Of a stretch of DNA of 64,000 nt, positions 8,454-17,820 are shown one piece after another. A program made the translations under genes and the position numbers. Each line of letters opens with the position of its first letter. Position 1 is the first letter of the stretch. A model generated the notes under the pieces. That model was not told the DNA's origin. It searched no databases and worked only from the letters and a program-made list of their open reading frames with translations. The DNA is from Flavobacterium sp. PMTSA4 (GTDB lineage Bacteria; Bacteroidota; Bacteroidia; Flavobacteriales; Flavobacteriaceae). The stretch lies in NCBI RefSeq assembly GCF_032098525.1, contig NZ_CP134890.1, forward strand, positions 2,542,001 through 2,606,000. Reading direction: 5' to 3'.

Positions 8454-8467
8454 TATATTTTTTTTGA

Positions 8468-9406
8468 TTAAAACTGATAAACTACTTCTAATTTATAGTC
8501 TTTTAGGGATTCTTTGGCTTTTTCTAAATTTTGAGTAAATCCAAGAATATATCCGCCGCCGCCAGAACCACAAAGTTTCAGGTAATAATCATTAGTGTCA
8601 ATTCCGTTTTGCCAAACACCATGAAATTGCTCTGGAATCATTGGTTTAAAATGGTTTAAAACCACTTTTGATAATTTTTTTGTATTTGAAAATAATGATT
8701 TCATGTCACCGTGAAGAAAGTTCTCAACACAAGCGTCAGTATATTTTACAAACTGATTTTTTAGCATTCTTCTAAAACCTTGGTCTTTTAAATTTTCCAT
8801 GAAAATATTAACCATTGGAGCAGTTTCGCCAACAATTCCTGAATCTAATAAAAATACTGCACCTTTTCCATCAGCAGTTTGCGAAGGAATTCCGGTTGCT
8901 TCGATATTATCTTTTGAATTGATTAAAATTGGAATGCTTAAATAGCTATTTAAAGGATCAAGACCCGAACTTTTTCCGTGGAAAAAAGATTCCATTTGTG
9001 AAAAAATTGCTTTAAGTTGTAATAACTTTTCGCGCGTTAAATTCTCTAAAACGGTTATTTTATCATAGGCATATTTGTCATAAATAGCAGCCACTAAAGC
9101 ACCGCTACTTCCAACACCATAACCTTGTGGAATACTTGAATCGAAGTACATTCCGTTAGCAACATCATTTTTTAAAGCTTCCAAATTAAATGTTACTAAT
9201 TGCGGTTGTTCTTTTTGAAGTTGTTCCAAATAAGCAACAAATTTCATCAAACTTGCATTCGATTTTTTTGCTTCATCACTAGGATTTTCATCCACTTTTA
9301 AAGCGCCGTTGTAAAAATTATAAGGAATTGATAAACCCTTAGAATCTTTTATGATTCCATATTCTCCAAAGAGAAGTATTTTTGAATAAAATAATGGTCC
9401 TTTCAT
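8468..9406 (-). CDS. mevalonate kinase (GHMP superfamily)
   Basis: 312 aa. It phosphorylates mevalonate or, less likely, phosphomevalonate. Visible GHMP features are S-K-I-L-L-F-G-E-Y near the N-terminus, the ATP-binding loop PQGYGVGSSGA (about 95-105), HGKSSGLDP (about 143-151) with the conserved Ser and Asp, and the C-terminal LCGSGGGGY loop. The start ATG overlaps the mvaD stop by 4 bp, showing translational coupling. The assignment as mevalonate kinase rests on motif order and on linkage to mvaD; a second GHMP kinase at 58.9 kb is the likely partner for the next step. Confidence 0.88.
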   Translation of the reverse strand: MKGPLFYSKILLFGEYGIIKDSKGLSIPYNFYNGALKVDENPSDEAKKSNASLMKFVAYLEQLQKEQPQLVTFNLEALKNDVANGMYFDSSIPQGYGVGSSGALVAAIYDKYAYDKITVLENLTREKLLQLKAIFSQMESFFHGKSSGLDPLNSYLSIPILINSKDNIEATGIPSQTADGKGAVFLLDSGIVGETAPMVNIFMENLKDQGFRRMLKNQFVKYTDACVENFLHGDMKSLFSNTKKLSKVVLNHFKPMIPEQFHGVWQNGIDTNDYYLKLCGSGGGGYILGFTQNLEKAKESLKDYKLEVVYQF

Positions 9407-10488
9407 AGAATTTGAATTGCTCCGTTTCCAAGATTATCACAAATATAGTTACCATTTTGACAAAAGCCAACTAATTCTTCTTTAATTAATTGTAAAACAC
9501 TTTCGCTATCGTTTTCGGAATATAAAACATGTACGTTTGCTCCTGCATCTAACGTAAAACAAACTGGAATTTTTGTTTCATTTCTAAATTTCCAAATACG
9601 ATTGATGATTTCTAACGTATTTGGTTTCATTAAAATAAAATAAGGCATAGAAGTCATCATCATCGCATGAAGCGTTAAAGCTTCGCTTTCAACTATTGCT
9701 ACAAATTCTTCAAGATTTCCGGTTTCTAAAACGGTTTTTAGTTTAGACAAATTTTGGTGTGCTTGTTCAAAACGTTGTTCAGCAAACGGATGATTGTGCA
9801 TCAAATCATGACCAACAGTGCTTGAAACTTGTTTTTCTCCTTTGTCAACCAATAAAATTGTATCTTGATAGTTCTTAAATGTTTCGTGAATATTTGAAGA
9901 GAATTCAACGCCAAATAAATCAGAACTTCCATTAATTTCAGCATGATTTCCCCAAACAACTACTTCGCCTTTTACACTTCTACAAGCGCTTCCAGAACCT
10001 AATCGGGCTAAAAAAGAAGCTTTCTTATTGAAGAATTCCTCGGACATTTCAGGATGTAAAGCTTTTTCTAAACTCATTATGTTCACTGATAAAGCTGCCA
10101 TGCCTGATGCAGACGAAGCAATGCCAGAGCTATGCGGGAAAGTGTTTTCAGTTTCAATAGTGAAATGAAAATCTTTCAGATAAGAACAATATGCATAAAT
10201 TCTTTCGAAAAACTTTTGAATTTTTGGTTTAAAATCTTCTTTAGGTTTTCCTTCAAATAATAAATCAAAAGAAAAATTTCCATCGTTTACTTTTTTAAAA
10301 AAGGAAAGTTTGGTGATTGTTTTACAATTATTCAAAGTAAAACTTATGGAAGGATTGGCCGGAATTTGATTTTCTTTTTTACCCCAATATTTAACTAAGG
10401 CAATATTACTTGGTGCACTCCATTGAAAACATCCGTCATCAATTGTTTTAGAAAATGGTTTGGCTACAAAATCTTTTTCCGTGAGCAT
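9403..10488 (-). CDS. mvaD: diphosphomevalonate decarboxylase
   Basis: 361 aa. It converts diphosphomevalonate to isopentenyl diphosphate using ATP. Diagnostic segments are A-P-S-N-I-A-L-V-K-Y-W-G-K-K (about 25-38), N-P-S-I-S-F-T-L (substrate binding), the GHMP loop SSGIASSASG (about 119-128), the G-S-G-S-A-C-R-S motif (about 159-166), and the C-terminal FTLDAGANVHVLY, whose Asp is catalytic. It is the first gene of a three-gene operon (mvaD, mevalonate kinase, UbiA) with a TATCTTTG box upstream, and it is divergent from tspO. Confidence 0.95.
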   Translation of the reverse strand: MLTEKDFVAKPFSKTIDDGCFQWSAPSNIALVKYWGKKENQIPANPSISFTLNNCKTITKLSFFKKVNDGNFSFDLLFEGKPKEDFKPKIQKFFERIYAYCSYLKDFHFTIETENTFPHSSGIASSASGMAALSVNIMSLEKALHPEMSEEFFNKKASFLARLGSGSACRSVKGEVVVWGNHAEINGSSDLFGVEFSSNIHETFKNYQDTILLVDKGEKQVSSTVGHDLMHNHPFAEQRFEQAHQNLSKLKTVLETGNLEEFVAIVESEALTLHAMMMTSMPYFILMKPNTLEIINRIWKFRNETKIPVCFTLDAGANVHVLYSENDSESVLQLIKEELVGFCQNGNYICDNLGNGAIQIL

Positions 10489-10501
10489 AAATGTTTTTTT
10501 G

Positions 10502-10509
10502 CAAAGATA
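10502..10509 (-). promoter_or_regulatory. -7 promoter element for the mvaD operon
   Basis: Reads TATCTTTG on the minus strand, 14 bp upstream of the mvaD start codon at 10488. The divergent tspO promoter lies within 40 bp. Confidence 0.65.
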
Positions 10510-10514
10510 CTTTT

Positions 10515-10548
10515 TTTGGAAACATTTTTAATTTCTGTAGTATATTTG
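10515..10548 (+). promoter_or_regulatory. promoter of tspO-like gene
   Basis: TTTG at 10515-10518 and TATATTTG at 10541-10548 are spaced by 22 bp, matching the Bacteroidota form. The -7 box ends 18 bp before the ATG at 10567. This supports that start over the longer open frame beginning at 10423. Confidence 0.7.
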
Positions 10549-10566
10549 ACTAAAATCAATTTTCAA

Positions 10567-11043
10567 ATGCAAAAAATTTTAAGAATTGCCACAGTAATTA
10601 TGACTTGTTTGGCTGTGGGTTATTTTTCAAGTATTGTTACAAGGGATAATATTCCAACATGGTATGTCAATATTGTAAAGCCAAGTTTTAATCCACCTAA
10701 TTGGGTTTTTGCACCAGTTTGGACTATTTTATATTTCATGATGGGGTATGCCGCTGGAAGAATTTGGAATTTGATTGACAAACATGAAGCCGAAGTAAAA
10801 AAAGGATTTCTTTTCTTTTTAATACAATTAGCATTAAATGCTTTATGGTCGTATTTGTTTTTTGGACTGCACAATCCAATGTTGGCGTCCTTTGAAATTG
10901 TATTGCTTTGGTTGATGATTTATGAAACTTATTTGCAATTCAAAAAGATTGATAAAGTTGCTGCTTATTTATTACTTCCTTATTTAGCTTGGGTGAGTTT
11001 TGCTACAGTTTTAACGTTTTCAATTTGGTACTTAAACAGATAA
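10567..11043 (+). CDS. TspO/MBR family membrane protein
   Basis: 158 aa, five hydrophobic helices, the standard length and topology for TspO (tryptophan-rich sensory protein / mitochondrial benzodiazepine receptor family). Family signatures are visible: P-S-F-N-P-P-N-W-V-F-A-P-V-W-T-I-L-Y (about 38-55), A-L-N-A-L-W-S-Y-L-F-F-G, and the C-terminal A-x-x-L-x-P-Y-L-x-W-V-x-F-A. TspO proteins bind porphyrins and sterol-like ligands and are linked to stress; the role here is unknown. The frame is open back to 10423, but that would overlap the mvaD start and pass through the promoter, and the hydrophobic protein begins at this Met. It ends at a bidirectional terminator. Confidence 0.92.
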   Translation: MQKILRIATVIMTCLAVGYFSSIVTRDNIPTWYVNIVKPSFNPPNWVFAPVWTILYFMMGYAAGRIWNLIDKHEAEVKKGFLFFLIQLALNALWSYLFFGLHNPMLASFEIVLLWLMIYETYLQFKKIDKVAAYLLLPYLAWVSFATVLTFSIWYLNR

Positions 11044-11076
11044 AAAAAGTTCGATAATTACTATCGAACTTTTTTA
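11042..11076. terminator. bidirectional terminator
   Basis: AAAAAAGTTCGATA and TATCGAACTTTTTT form a 14-bp perfect stem around a short ATTAC loop, with A/T tracts on both sides. It separates the convergent tspO-like gene and the T9SS gene ending at 11098. Confidence 0.85.
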
Positions 11077-11097
11077 AGGTTAAGGTTTATTTCTATT

Positions 11098-14000
11098 TTA
11101 TTGAATTATTAATTTCTTAATCAATTTAATATTTGAGTTTGAAGTAATTTCTATTAAATAAACTCCTTTACTAAGCGATGAAGTATTAATAGTTACTTGA
11201 TTAGAATTATTAGTATGGTTTTCAATTACTTTTTTGCCTAATAAATCATAAACCGCAACTGAACTGATAGTTTCAGAAGAATTATTTAATGAAACATTGA
11301 CCAAAGTTGAAGCAGGATTTGGATACACAGCAATGTTATTATCTGTAAAAGTTGTTGTGCTTAAACTTTGAACAAATTCGGTGTTAAAGGTATTGGTTAC
11401 AATTGGCGGATTAGTGTCAAAGAAAATATTGGCAGCATTCGGGATTATATCACCAATAGCAAAACCTGGTTTTAATTTAACTTTAAAAGTGATATAACCT
11501 TTTCCAATTTGTGTATTAGTAATAGAAACAGGAAGATTAATATCCATAAAATCCCAAACTAAATTTGACCCAATTCTGGTTAAAACATAATCATGGCTTG
11601 CAGCAATCATTCTAACAGTGGTTTCATCAATTCTACTATCCAGTTCGTCTGTAACTTTTACATCAATAGCACTTATATTTCCTGTATTTTCAAATCTGAT
11701 AGTATAAAATAAGAAATCATTTGAACTGAATGAATCAAATTGTATTCTTCCACCATGAGATTCCATTTTGTCATTTGGATCATAGGCCGCAACAATAGGT
11801 TGTTTTAGTTCACTAAAATTATTTTCAGCAATCAAATCATTAGCTTGAGCTGAAACACTTGCTTGATTTGTTAACATTTGTCCAATACTTACAGTTGGTA
11901 TTGGTGGTACACTCATGTTAACTATGATACTTCTACTTTCATTTGGTAATAAGTTTGTAAAGGTTCTGGTAAAACCAGTTGGTGTAACTGTAGCGCCAGA
12001 ATCAGAAAGATTAACAATGGTAAGGTTACTATCTTTTGTAAACGTTAACGTAGTTGAAGCAATAGTTTCTATTCCTGAATTTTTAACAATTACTTCATTT
12101 CTATAGTTTGTAATTCCAGCTCTTGGAGCATTTATTGGAATAATTGTAACCGCAACATCAGTGTAAGTTTGAGTAACTGTAATTGGGAAATATAAATACT
12201 GTGTACCACTTGCTACAGGAATTGTCATGTCACTATATGCTGTTGTTCCTGCACTGAAATAAGCAGCATATTCAGAATCGACTTGATAACCAATATCAAA
12301 TGAACTGCCACCATTTGGATCAGTTAAAACATAATATCCATTAGGTGAATATACTTCAGTGTTATTTCCTGAATTATTGGTATCATACAAAAATGAACCA
12401 TGATTAAAATCTACTTCACCTGAGTCTTTTACGCCATTATTATTACTATCAATAAAAGCATTCAGAATTATTCTGTCTACACTTTCACAAGTAACATTTG
12501 CTACCCAGCCTAATCCTACTACTGAACTGTCGCTTCTAAAAACGAAAGTTAAACAACCATCAGCACTAGAAGAAGTAAAAGGACCAGGAATTGTTGTTCC
12601 CCAATATCCACCAGCTATTCCTCCAGGAACATTAGCCGCCCCGTTTGTACTTGCTATTTGAGTTGCAGCAGTTGAATTTCCATCATATACATATAAAGCA
12701 TCCCAGTTTACTTCTGTATCAAATTGTGTAAATGTAACAGTCACTACTTGACCTGGATTAGTTGGACAAATTATAGTTGTTTCATTTGTGTTATTTAAAT
12801 AGTTTCCAGCTGTTCCACCATTGTCTACAAATTGACCGCCACAAATTGGTGGAGCAACAAGTGTACAAAAGTTTACTCCTGTTGACCATGCACTTGCATC
12901 ATCTACATCACATCTAACTCTTACATAAGCTGTGTAACAGGTAGTTGGTTGCAAACCTGAAGCAACATAGGGATTTGAAGTTGTAGTGATAAATCCAGTA
13001 GTCGTTGCAGTTGGAGCGGGCGAACCTTGAGGTAATACTAAAACTTCAAAATTAGAAGAATTATTTGCAGTAGGACTATTCCAGCCTAAAGTAGTTGAGT
13101 TTGAAGATATGTTAGTCGCAGTTAATTGCGTCACTGATAAACAAGTTGGAGCTGGCGCACAAGTAATATTGGCTACCCAACCTGGTCTGTTTACTGAGCC
13201 ATCACTTCTAAATCTAAAAGTTAAACATCCATCAGGACTAGTAGAAGTGAATGGTCCAGGAATAGTTGTTCCCCAAAAACCACCAGCTAAACCACCAGGA
13301 ACATTGCCTGTAGCGTTTGTACTAGCTATTTGTTGTGCAGCAATAGAATTACCGTTAAAAACATACAATGCATCCCAGCTAACTTCTGTATCAAATGAAG
13401 TGAATGTAACGGTTACCACATCTCCCGAATTGGACGGACAGATTGTAGTTGTAACATCTGAATTATTTAAATAGTTCCCATTTGGTCCACCATTATCTAT
13501 AAATTGTCCTCCACAAACTGGTGGAGCACTCTGTGTACAAAAATTAACTCCTGTTGACCAAACACTAGCTTCCGTAGTTGTACATCTGGTTCTGACATAG
13601 ATAGTATAGCAAGCACCAGGTGTTAAATTTGTTACTGCTACAGGATTTACAGTTGTTGTAATAAAACCCGTTGCCGAAGCTGTTGGTGCAGCGGAGCCTT
13701 GAGGTAATACTATATATTCAAAAGTAGTCGATGTTCCATTTCCAACCCATCCAACGGTAGCAGATGTAGTGGTAATATTTGAAGTAACAATGCTTGTTGG
13801 TGGAACACAATTTGTGCTACCACAAGTTTCTGCAATCAAAACAATAACACTAACTGTGCTACAACTTGTATTCATGTAAGTAGCATTTACAAATAGGTCA
13901 GTAACCGAGTTTTGTGTGCCAAAAACATAAGGCAAAGGGTTTGCTTGTGCCTCAGCATCTGCTTGAGTTAAATGAAAACTTACATTTAAGGAATTAGGAG

Positions 14001-14451
14001 TAGAATTATTTTGACCCCAAATTTGCTCGGCTATTGAACCTAAATCAAAATAGGCAACACCATTATTAAAGCATGAAGAGACCGTTAAAGGATTTACAAC
14101 TGGTCTTGGGTTTACAAATAAATTAAATGTAGTAATGGTAACTTCATTGGTGTTTATATTTACAACACGAACAAAAATTTGCTGAAGATTTGGCGAGCTA
14201 TTTGCATAGCTTGTAGTGTTTATTATAGGGTTAACACCTGCAGTAGCATTAGTAGAAGATATATGAAACGTAACCTGATAATCTGCAGCATTTACATTGG
14301 CTAAAATTTCAGGTAATTTTGAAGATAAATTAAAGGTAGCATAGCCGTCATTATTATCGTCACAGACTTGTAATGGGGTATAACTCGTTTGAAACTGTGA
14401 AAAAATAGAAGTGCTTATTAATAAAAATAGAAAGAGTAATGTTTTTTTCAT
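11098..14451 (-). CDS. large T9SS-exported multidomain protein (Fn3 x2, CUB-like x2, DUF7619-type domain)
   Basis: 1117 aa. Signal peptide 1-19, then about 190 residues without a recognised domain. A fibronectin III-like domain (about 215-308) and a CUB-like module opening C-G-G-Q-F-I-D-N-G-G (about 312-435) are then both repeated (about 437-533 and 537-655). A linker with D-S-N-N-N-G-V-K-D follows, then a conserved Y-D-P-N-D-K-M-E-S-H-G domain of DUF7619 type (about 890-1020), and a type IX sorting domain (last ~85 residues) with V-Y-P-N-P-A and a final L-I-K-K-L-I-I-Q. It should be secreted and surface-attached or released; an adhesive or binding role is plausible, but no catalytic domain is seen. 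Two paralogues lie directly upstream. Confidence 0.9.
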   Translation of the reverse strand: MKKTLLFLFLLISTSIFSQFQTSYTPLQVCDDNNDGYATFNLSSKLPEILANVNAADYQVTFHISSTNATAGVNPIINTTSYANSSPNLQQIFVRVVNINTNEVTITTFNLFVNPRPVVNPLTVSSCFNNGVAYFDLGSIAEQIWGQNNSTPNSLNVSFHLTQADAEAQANPLPYVFGTQNSVTDLFVNATYMNTSCSTVSVIVLIAETCGSTNCVPPTSIVTSNITTTSATVGWVGNGTSTTFEYIVLPQGSAAPTASATGFITTTVNPVAVTNLTPGACYTIYVRTRCTTTEASVWSTGVNFCTQSAPPVCGGQFIDNGGPNGNYLNNSDVTTTICPSNSGDVVTVTFTSFDTEVSWDALYVFNGNSIAAQQIASTNATGNVPGGLAGGFWGTTIPGPFTSTSPDGCLTFRFRSDGSVNRPGWVANITCAPAPTCLSVTQLTATNISSNSTTLGWNSPTANNSSNFEVLVLPQGSPAPTATTTGFITTTSNPYVASGLQPTTCYTAYVRVRCDVDDASAWSTGVNFCTLVAPPICGGQFVDNGGTAGNYLNNTNETTIICPTNPGQVVTVTFTQFDTEVNWDALYVYDGNSTAATQIASTNGAANVPGGIAGGYWGTTIPGPFTSSSADGCLTFVFRSDSSVVGLGWVANVTCESVDRIILNAFIDSNNNGVKDSGEVDFNHGSFLYDTNNSGNNTEVYSPNGYYVLTDPNGGSSFDIGYQVDSEYAAYFSAGTTAYSDMTIPVASGTQYLYFPITVTQTYTDVAVTIIPINAPRAGITNYRNEVIVKNSGIETIASTTLTFTKDSNLTIVNLSDSGATVTPTGFTRTFTNLLPNESRSIIVNMSVPPIPTVSIGQMLTNQASVSAQANDLIAENNFSELKQPIVAAYDPNDKMESHGGRIQFDSFSSNDFLFYTIRFENTGNISAIDVKVTDELDSRIDETTVRMIAASHDYVLTRIGSNLVWDFMDINLPVSITNTQIGKGYITFKVKLKPGFAIGDIIPNAANIFFDTNPPIVTNTFNTEFVQSLSTTTFTDNNIAVYPNPASTLVNVSLNNSSETISSVAVYDLLGKKVIENHTNNSNQVTINTSSLSKGVYLIEITSNSNIKLIKKLIIQ

Positions 14452-14473
14452 ATGGGTTAAATTAGTTGATAGT

Positions 14474-14481
14474 CAAATATA
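14474..14481 (-). promoter_or_regulatory. -7 promoter element for the 1117-aa T9SS protein gene
   Basis: Reads TATATTTG on the minus strand, 23 bp upstream of the start codon at 14451 and downstream of the previous gene's terminator. Confidence 0.65.
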
Positions 14482-14495
14482 TGAAATTTATTTAA

Positions 14496-14525
14496 ACAAA
14501 AAGCCCCGAAAATTTCGAGGCCTTT
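14496..14525 (-). terminator. terminator of the 768-aa T9SS protein gene
   Basis: On the minus strand a GC-rich hairpin built from GGCCTCGAAA and TTTTCGGGGC, with one mismatch, is followed by a U-tract. Confidence 0.75.
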
Positions 14526-14540
14526 TGTATTCTGAAATAT

Positions 14541-16847
14541 TTATTGTTTTACTACCTTTTTCACTAAAGAAGCATTCGTTCCCGATGTGATTTTTAGCAA
14601 ATACATTCCTTTTGCCAGTGATGAGGTATTGATAGTTGTTTGATTACTGTTGATGTTCTTCTGTTCCAATATTGTTTTTCCAAGAATATCAGTAATTGTG
14701 ATTGAACTTATACTTTCATTACTATTATTCAATGCCACTTGCACAAAGTCATTAGCAGGATTTGGATAAACCACCACGTTGTCCTTTGTAAAGGTGCTTG
14801 TACTCAAAGATTCTACAAACTCTGTTTCAAAGGTATTGGTTACAATCGGTGGATTGTAATCAAAGAAGATGCTTGCAGTGTTTGGAATGATATCGCCAAC
14901 ATCATAATCCGGCTTTGGTTTTATCTTAAACTGAACATATCCATGTCCGTCATCAATGTTTATAGAACTTGGCGGTAAATTTATAGCATAGAAATGGAAG
15001 GTAAGTTGGGTTCCGTTTCTTCTCACGTTTACCTGATGACTTGCCGAGATTAATTCAAACGTATTTTCATCCAGTTGGCTGTCTAACGCATCTTCTATGC
15101 GGATGAACTCAGCATTGGCAGTACCTGTATTCTCAAATCGAATGGTATACGTAAGGTAATCATTAGCCGTAAAATCTTCAAAAACAATATTCCTACCATG
15201 CGATTCCATTTTATCATTTGGGTCATACGAGCCTACAACAGTTTGTGTAACGGATGCAGTATTATTAGTTAAATACAAATCATTATCTGCTGAAATACTA
15301 ACCGAATTGGTCAATAAATCGCCTAATTGAACTGTTGGTATAGTAGGCACTTGAAGCGTAACAGTAATATATCTTGTTTCAAACGGTTGTAAATTGGTAA
15401 AATCATAAGTAAAACCATTAGCCGTAGGCGTAGTTCCTGTTTGAGAAATAGAATTTATAGTTACTAGATTGTCTTTTGTAAAAGTTATTGTGCCACTGGC
15501 AATAGGCAATGTTCCATTATTTTTATAAGTTATGTAGTTAGAATAAGAAAAACCAGGTCTTGGAGAATTATTAGTATATAAACTAACACTAGCATCAATA
15601 TGAGGATTGATTACAGTAACTGGGAAATATAGAGTATTGGCTCCGCTACCTGTTGGAAGCGTAACATCGGTATAAGTGGTAGTACAAGCATAATAAGTAC
15701 TTAAATTGCTATCTAAAGCAAAGCTAACATCATACGAATTAGAAGGATTGTCATCGTATATATAATATAATCCAGTGTTGTTATAACCATTTATAGTAGT
15801 GCCCGAATCATTTATTTGATAATTAAACGTTCCATAAGGAAAATCACTTTCGCCATCATCTTTTACACTATTATTATTAGTATCAATAAATGCATTCAGA
15901 ACAAATGCTTGGTCACACTGACCAGTAGTACTACAATCGGTCATGCAAATATCAAATGGAGCAGACCACTCAGTAACAGAAGTTCCTGTACATGACATTC
16001 TTAAATAGATACTATAACAAGTATTAGATGTTAGATTACTTACTGTATATGAATTAATTGCTGAAAAGGATACAATATTATTGGTAGATGGAGGATTGCC
16101 TTGTGGAACAACACTTATTTGATGAAAAACAAACGTACCGCTTGTATTTGTCCAATTTAATTGAATACTGTTTTGAGTTATGTTATTAGCTATTAAATTT
16201 ATTGGTGGCGAACATGAAGTATTACAAAGATTAGTCTCCAAAACAATAGTTCCAATAGATTCACAATCAAATGTATTAAAATATCTAATATAAACGGTAT
16301 CTACACCTTGTCCACTTGTTGGTGCATAAAGAGGATTTGGCAGAGGATTAGTATAGTTTTGAGCATCGCTAAAAGTTAGAAAATATGAAGGAGGCCAATT
16401 CATTACTGGAGCCATATCAAATTGAGGATTAGCATTTGTCAAATCATATAAAGGCAACTCACTAGGATCACAAAATACCAATGTTGCGGTTATATTACTG
16501 GGAGCAAATACTATTATTTGAAAAAAATAATAGCTAATACTACTATCTATTGTATTTTCTAATCTTGCATAAATCATTTGAGAGCCAAAAACCACATATT
16601 CTTGATTTGGCAATGCATTTGTATTATTTTGAGCATCTTCTAATGTTCCAAAAAAAGTCACAATATGTGTAACAGGATCAGCACCAGCCAAAATTTCTTG
16701 CGCCTTATATCCAATATAAATTGTTTCATTAGGTGCTGCCAAATCTGGACATGTTTGGATATCAGAAATAGAAGTAACCGTTTGCGCACTAACTTTAGAA
16801 ACACCAGCCAAAAGGCATAAAACCAAAATAAGTAAAATTCTTTTCAT
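14541..16847 (-). CDS. T9SS-exported multidomain protein (Fn3, DUF7619-type domain)
   Basis: 768 aa. Signal peptide 1-21. The N-terminal ~190 residues share a layout with the 1117-aa neighbour (residue pairs such as D-A-Q-N followed by N-x-L-P-N-P), then comes one fibronectin III-like domain (about 212-305), the D-T-N-N-N-S-V-K-D linker, the Y-D-P-N-D-K-M-E-S-H-G DUF7619-type domain (about 540-680) and a type IX sorting domain ending in L-V-K-K-V-V-K-Q. It lacks the CUB-like modules of its paralogues. It is presumably exported to the cell surface; function is unknown. Own -7 element and own terminator indicate separate transcription from its neighbours. Confidence 0.88.
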   Translation of the reverse strand: MKRILLILVLCLLAGVSKVSAQTVTSISDIQTCPDLAAPNETIYIGYKAQEILAGADPVTHIVTFFGTLEDAQNNTNALPNQEYVVFGSQMIYARLENTIDSSISYYFFQIIVFAPSNITATLVFCDPSELPLYDLTNANPQFDMAPVMNWPPSYFLTFSDAQNYTNPLPNPLYAPTSGQGVDTVYIRYFNTFDCESIGTIVLETNLCNTSCSPPINLIANNITQNSIQLNWTNTSGTFVFHQISVVPQGNPPSTNNIVSFSAINSYTVSNLTSNTCYSIYLRMSCTGTSVTEWSAPFDICMTDCSTTGQCDQAFVLNAFIDTNNNSVKDDGESDFPYGTFNYQINDSGTTINGYNNTGLYYIYDDNPSNSYDVSFALDSNLSTYYACTTTYTDVTLPTGSGANTLYFPVTVINPHIDASVSLYTNNSPRPGFSYSNYITYKNNGTLPIASGTITFTKDNLVTINSISQTGTTPTANGFTYDFTNLQPFETRYITVTLQVPTIPTVQLGDLLTNSVSISADNDLYLTNNTASVTQTVVGSYDPNDKMESHGRNIVFEDFTANDYLTYTIRFENTGTANAEFIRIEDALDSQLDENTFELISASHQVNVRRNGTQLTFHFYAINLPPSSINIDDGHGYVQFKIKPKPDYDVGDIIPNTASIFFDYNPPIVTNTFETEFVESLSTSTFTKDNVVVYPNPANDFVQVALNNSNESISSITITDILGKTILEQKNINSNQTTINTSSLAKGMYLLKITSGTNASLVKKVVKQ

Positions 16848-16869
16848 AGCTTGATTTTTAATCGATTAC

Positions 16870-16877
16870 CAAATATA
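16870..16877 (-). promoter_or_regulatory. -7 promoter element for the 768-aa T9SS protein gene
   Basis: Reads TATATTTG on the minus strand, 22 bp upstream of the start codon at 16847. Confidence 0.65.
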
Positions 16878-16892
16878 GGAAAAATTGGAATA

Positions 16893-16917
16893 CAAAAAAC
16901 CCCGAAATCTTCGGGGT
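16893..16917 (-). terminator. terminator of the 242-aa unknown gene
   Basis: The ACCCCGA/TCGGGGT stem has a 5-nt loop and is followed on the minus strand by a six-T tract, 10 bp beyond the stop codon at 16927. Confidence 0.82.
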
Positions 16918-16926
16918 AATGATAAT

Positions 16927-17655
16927 TTAATATTTCTCTTTCTGAAAGCCCCAAGTTCTCAATTCTGCCTTGTAGGTATCAGGATAGTTTCCTTTAATAA
17001 CATTAATCAGCGCACGGAATATCTTAGTGATGCTTTTCTTTAATTCGTTTTTACTGCTCACTTTTGCCGATACATCGCCATCGGTAGCCGTAGCCTGACC
17101 TAACAATAAACCATATTGCTCATAAATAGGCTGCCAAAAATCTCTTCCATAGCGATTGTCATTAAAGTCATTATCATGTAAACCTTCTAATAAAAGATTC
17201 AAAGAAGCCAAACGCGTGTTTTGGTCAGCAGGCATTACATATTTATCTTTTTTATGCACAATGCCAAATGATGGAAAATAACTCGGCGCAATTTCCTTGG
17301 TATATTTATCGGTGATATATCCTTTTACATACGATATATGCTGGTCTATGGTATCATCTAGTTGTCGCAAGGCATCAGTAATCTGTGGTCTGCTACCGCC
17401 TAGTCGCAATCTAGCCGCTAGTTCAGTATTGTATCTAGCTGCCAAATCCGTCAACTCTGCAGGAAGACTCCACAACAAGGTAATCTCGGGTTTTGCGGTC
17501 CATGCACTGGCAACATCAGTAGCTACTTTTCCAAAATCAATGTCCTGATTCGGAACATTGTTTCTTGGATTCGATTTTTCAATAATTTCATCAATAGCCT
17601 CACTTGTATAAGTAACGCCGTTGAGTGGTTCAAGTGGAATTAATTCGTCTGACAT
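16927..17655 (-). CDS. conserved-looking cytoplasmic protein, function unknown
   Basis: 242 aa, no signal peptide, no membrane helix and no sorting domain, unlike its large secreted neighbours. Predicted mostly helical: A-A-R-Y-N-T-E-L-A-A-R-L-R-L-G-G (about 72-87) and K-N-E-L-K-K-S-I-T-K-I-F-R-A-L-I (about 204-219) look like amphipathic helices. It ends in a sharp Tyr-Pro-Asp-Thr-Tyr...R-T-W-G-F-Q-K-E-K-Y tail. I do not recognise the family or any catalytic motif. It has a good terminator but no clear -7 consensus, and the repeat-rich non-coding DNA begins about 160 bp upstream. A role in handling the flanking secreted proteins is possible but unsupported. Confidence 0.7.
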   Translation of the reverse strand: MSDELIPLEPLNGVTYTSEAIDEIIEKSNPRNNVPNQDIDFGKVATDVASAWTAKPEITLLWSLPAELTDLAARYNTELAARLRLGGSRPQITDALRQLDDTIDQHISYVKGYITDKYTKEIAPSYFPSFGIVHKKDKYVMPADQNTRLASLNLLLEGLHDNDFNDNRYGRDFWQPIYEQYGLLLGQATATDGDVSAKVSSKNELKKSITKIFRALINVIKGNYPDTYKAELRTWGFQKEKY

Positions 17656-17820
17656 AATTTATAAAATATTTTGGTTAATAATAATAGAACTACTAAAACA
17701 TTTTTTTCTTTAGTAATTACTTTACAAATTATGTAAATTTTTTAATAGGTTGTTTATATTAGGATTGTTAAATTTATGTTAAAAATTCTGATATTTTTTA
17801 TTGCAAAACAAACAGTATGA

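Noticed and set aside
10423..10566. N-terminal extension of the TspO-like protein
   Set aside because: It would overlap the divergent mvaD start and contain the TspO promoter element; the family length fits the ATG at 10567.
12590..13310. Mobile element suggested by long similar DNA stretches
   Set aside because: The similarity coincides exactly with repeated CUB-like and Fn3 modules of one protein. No transposase, terminal repeats or target duplication were seen.
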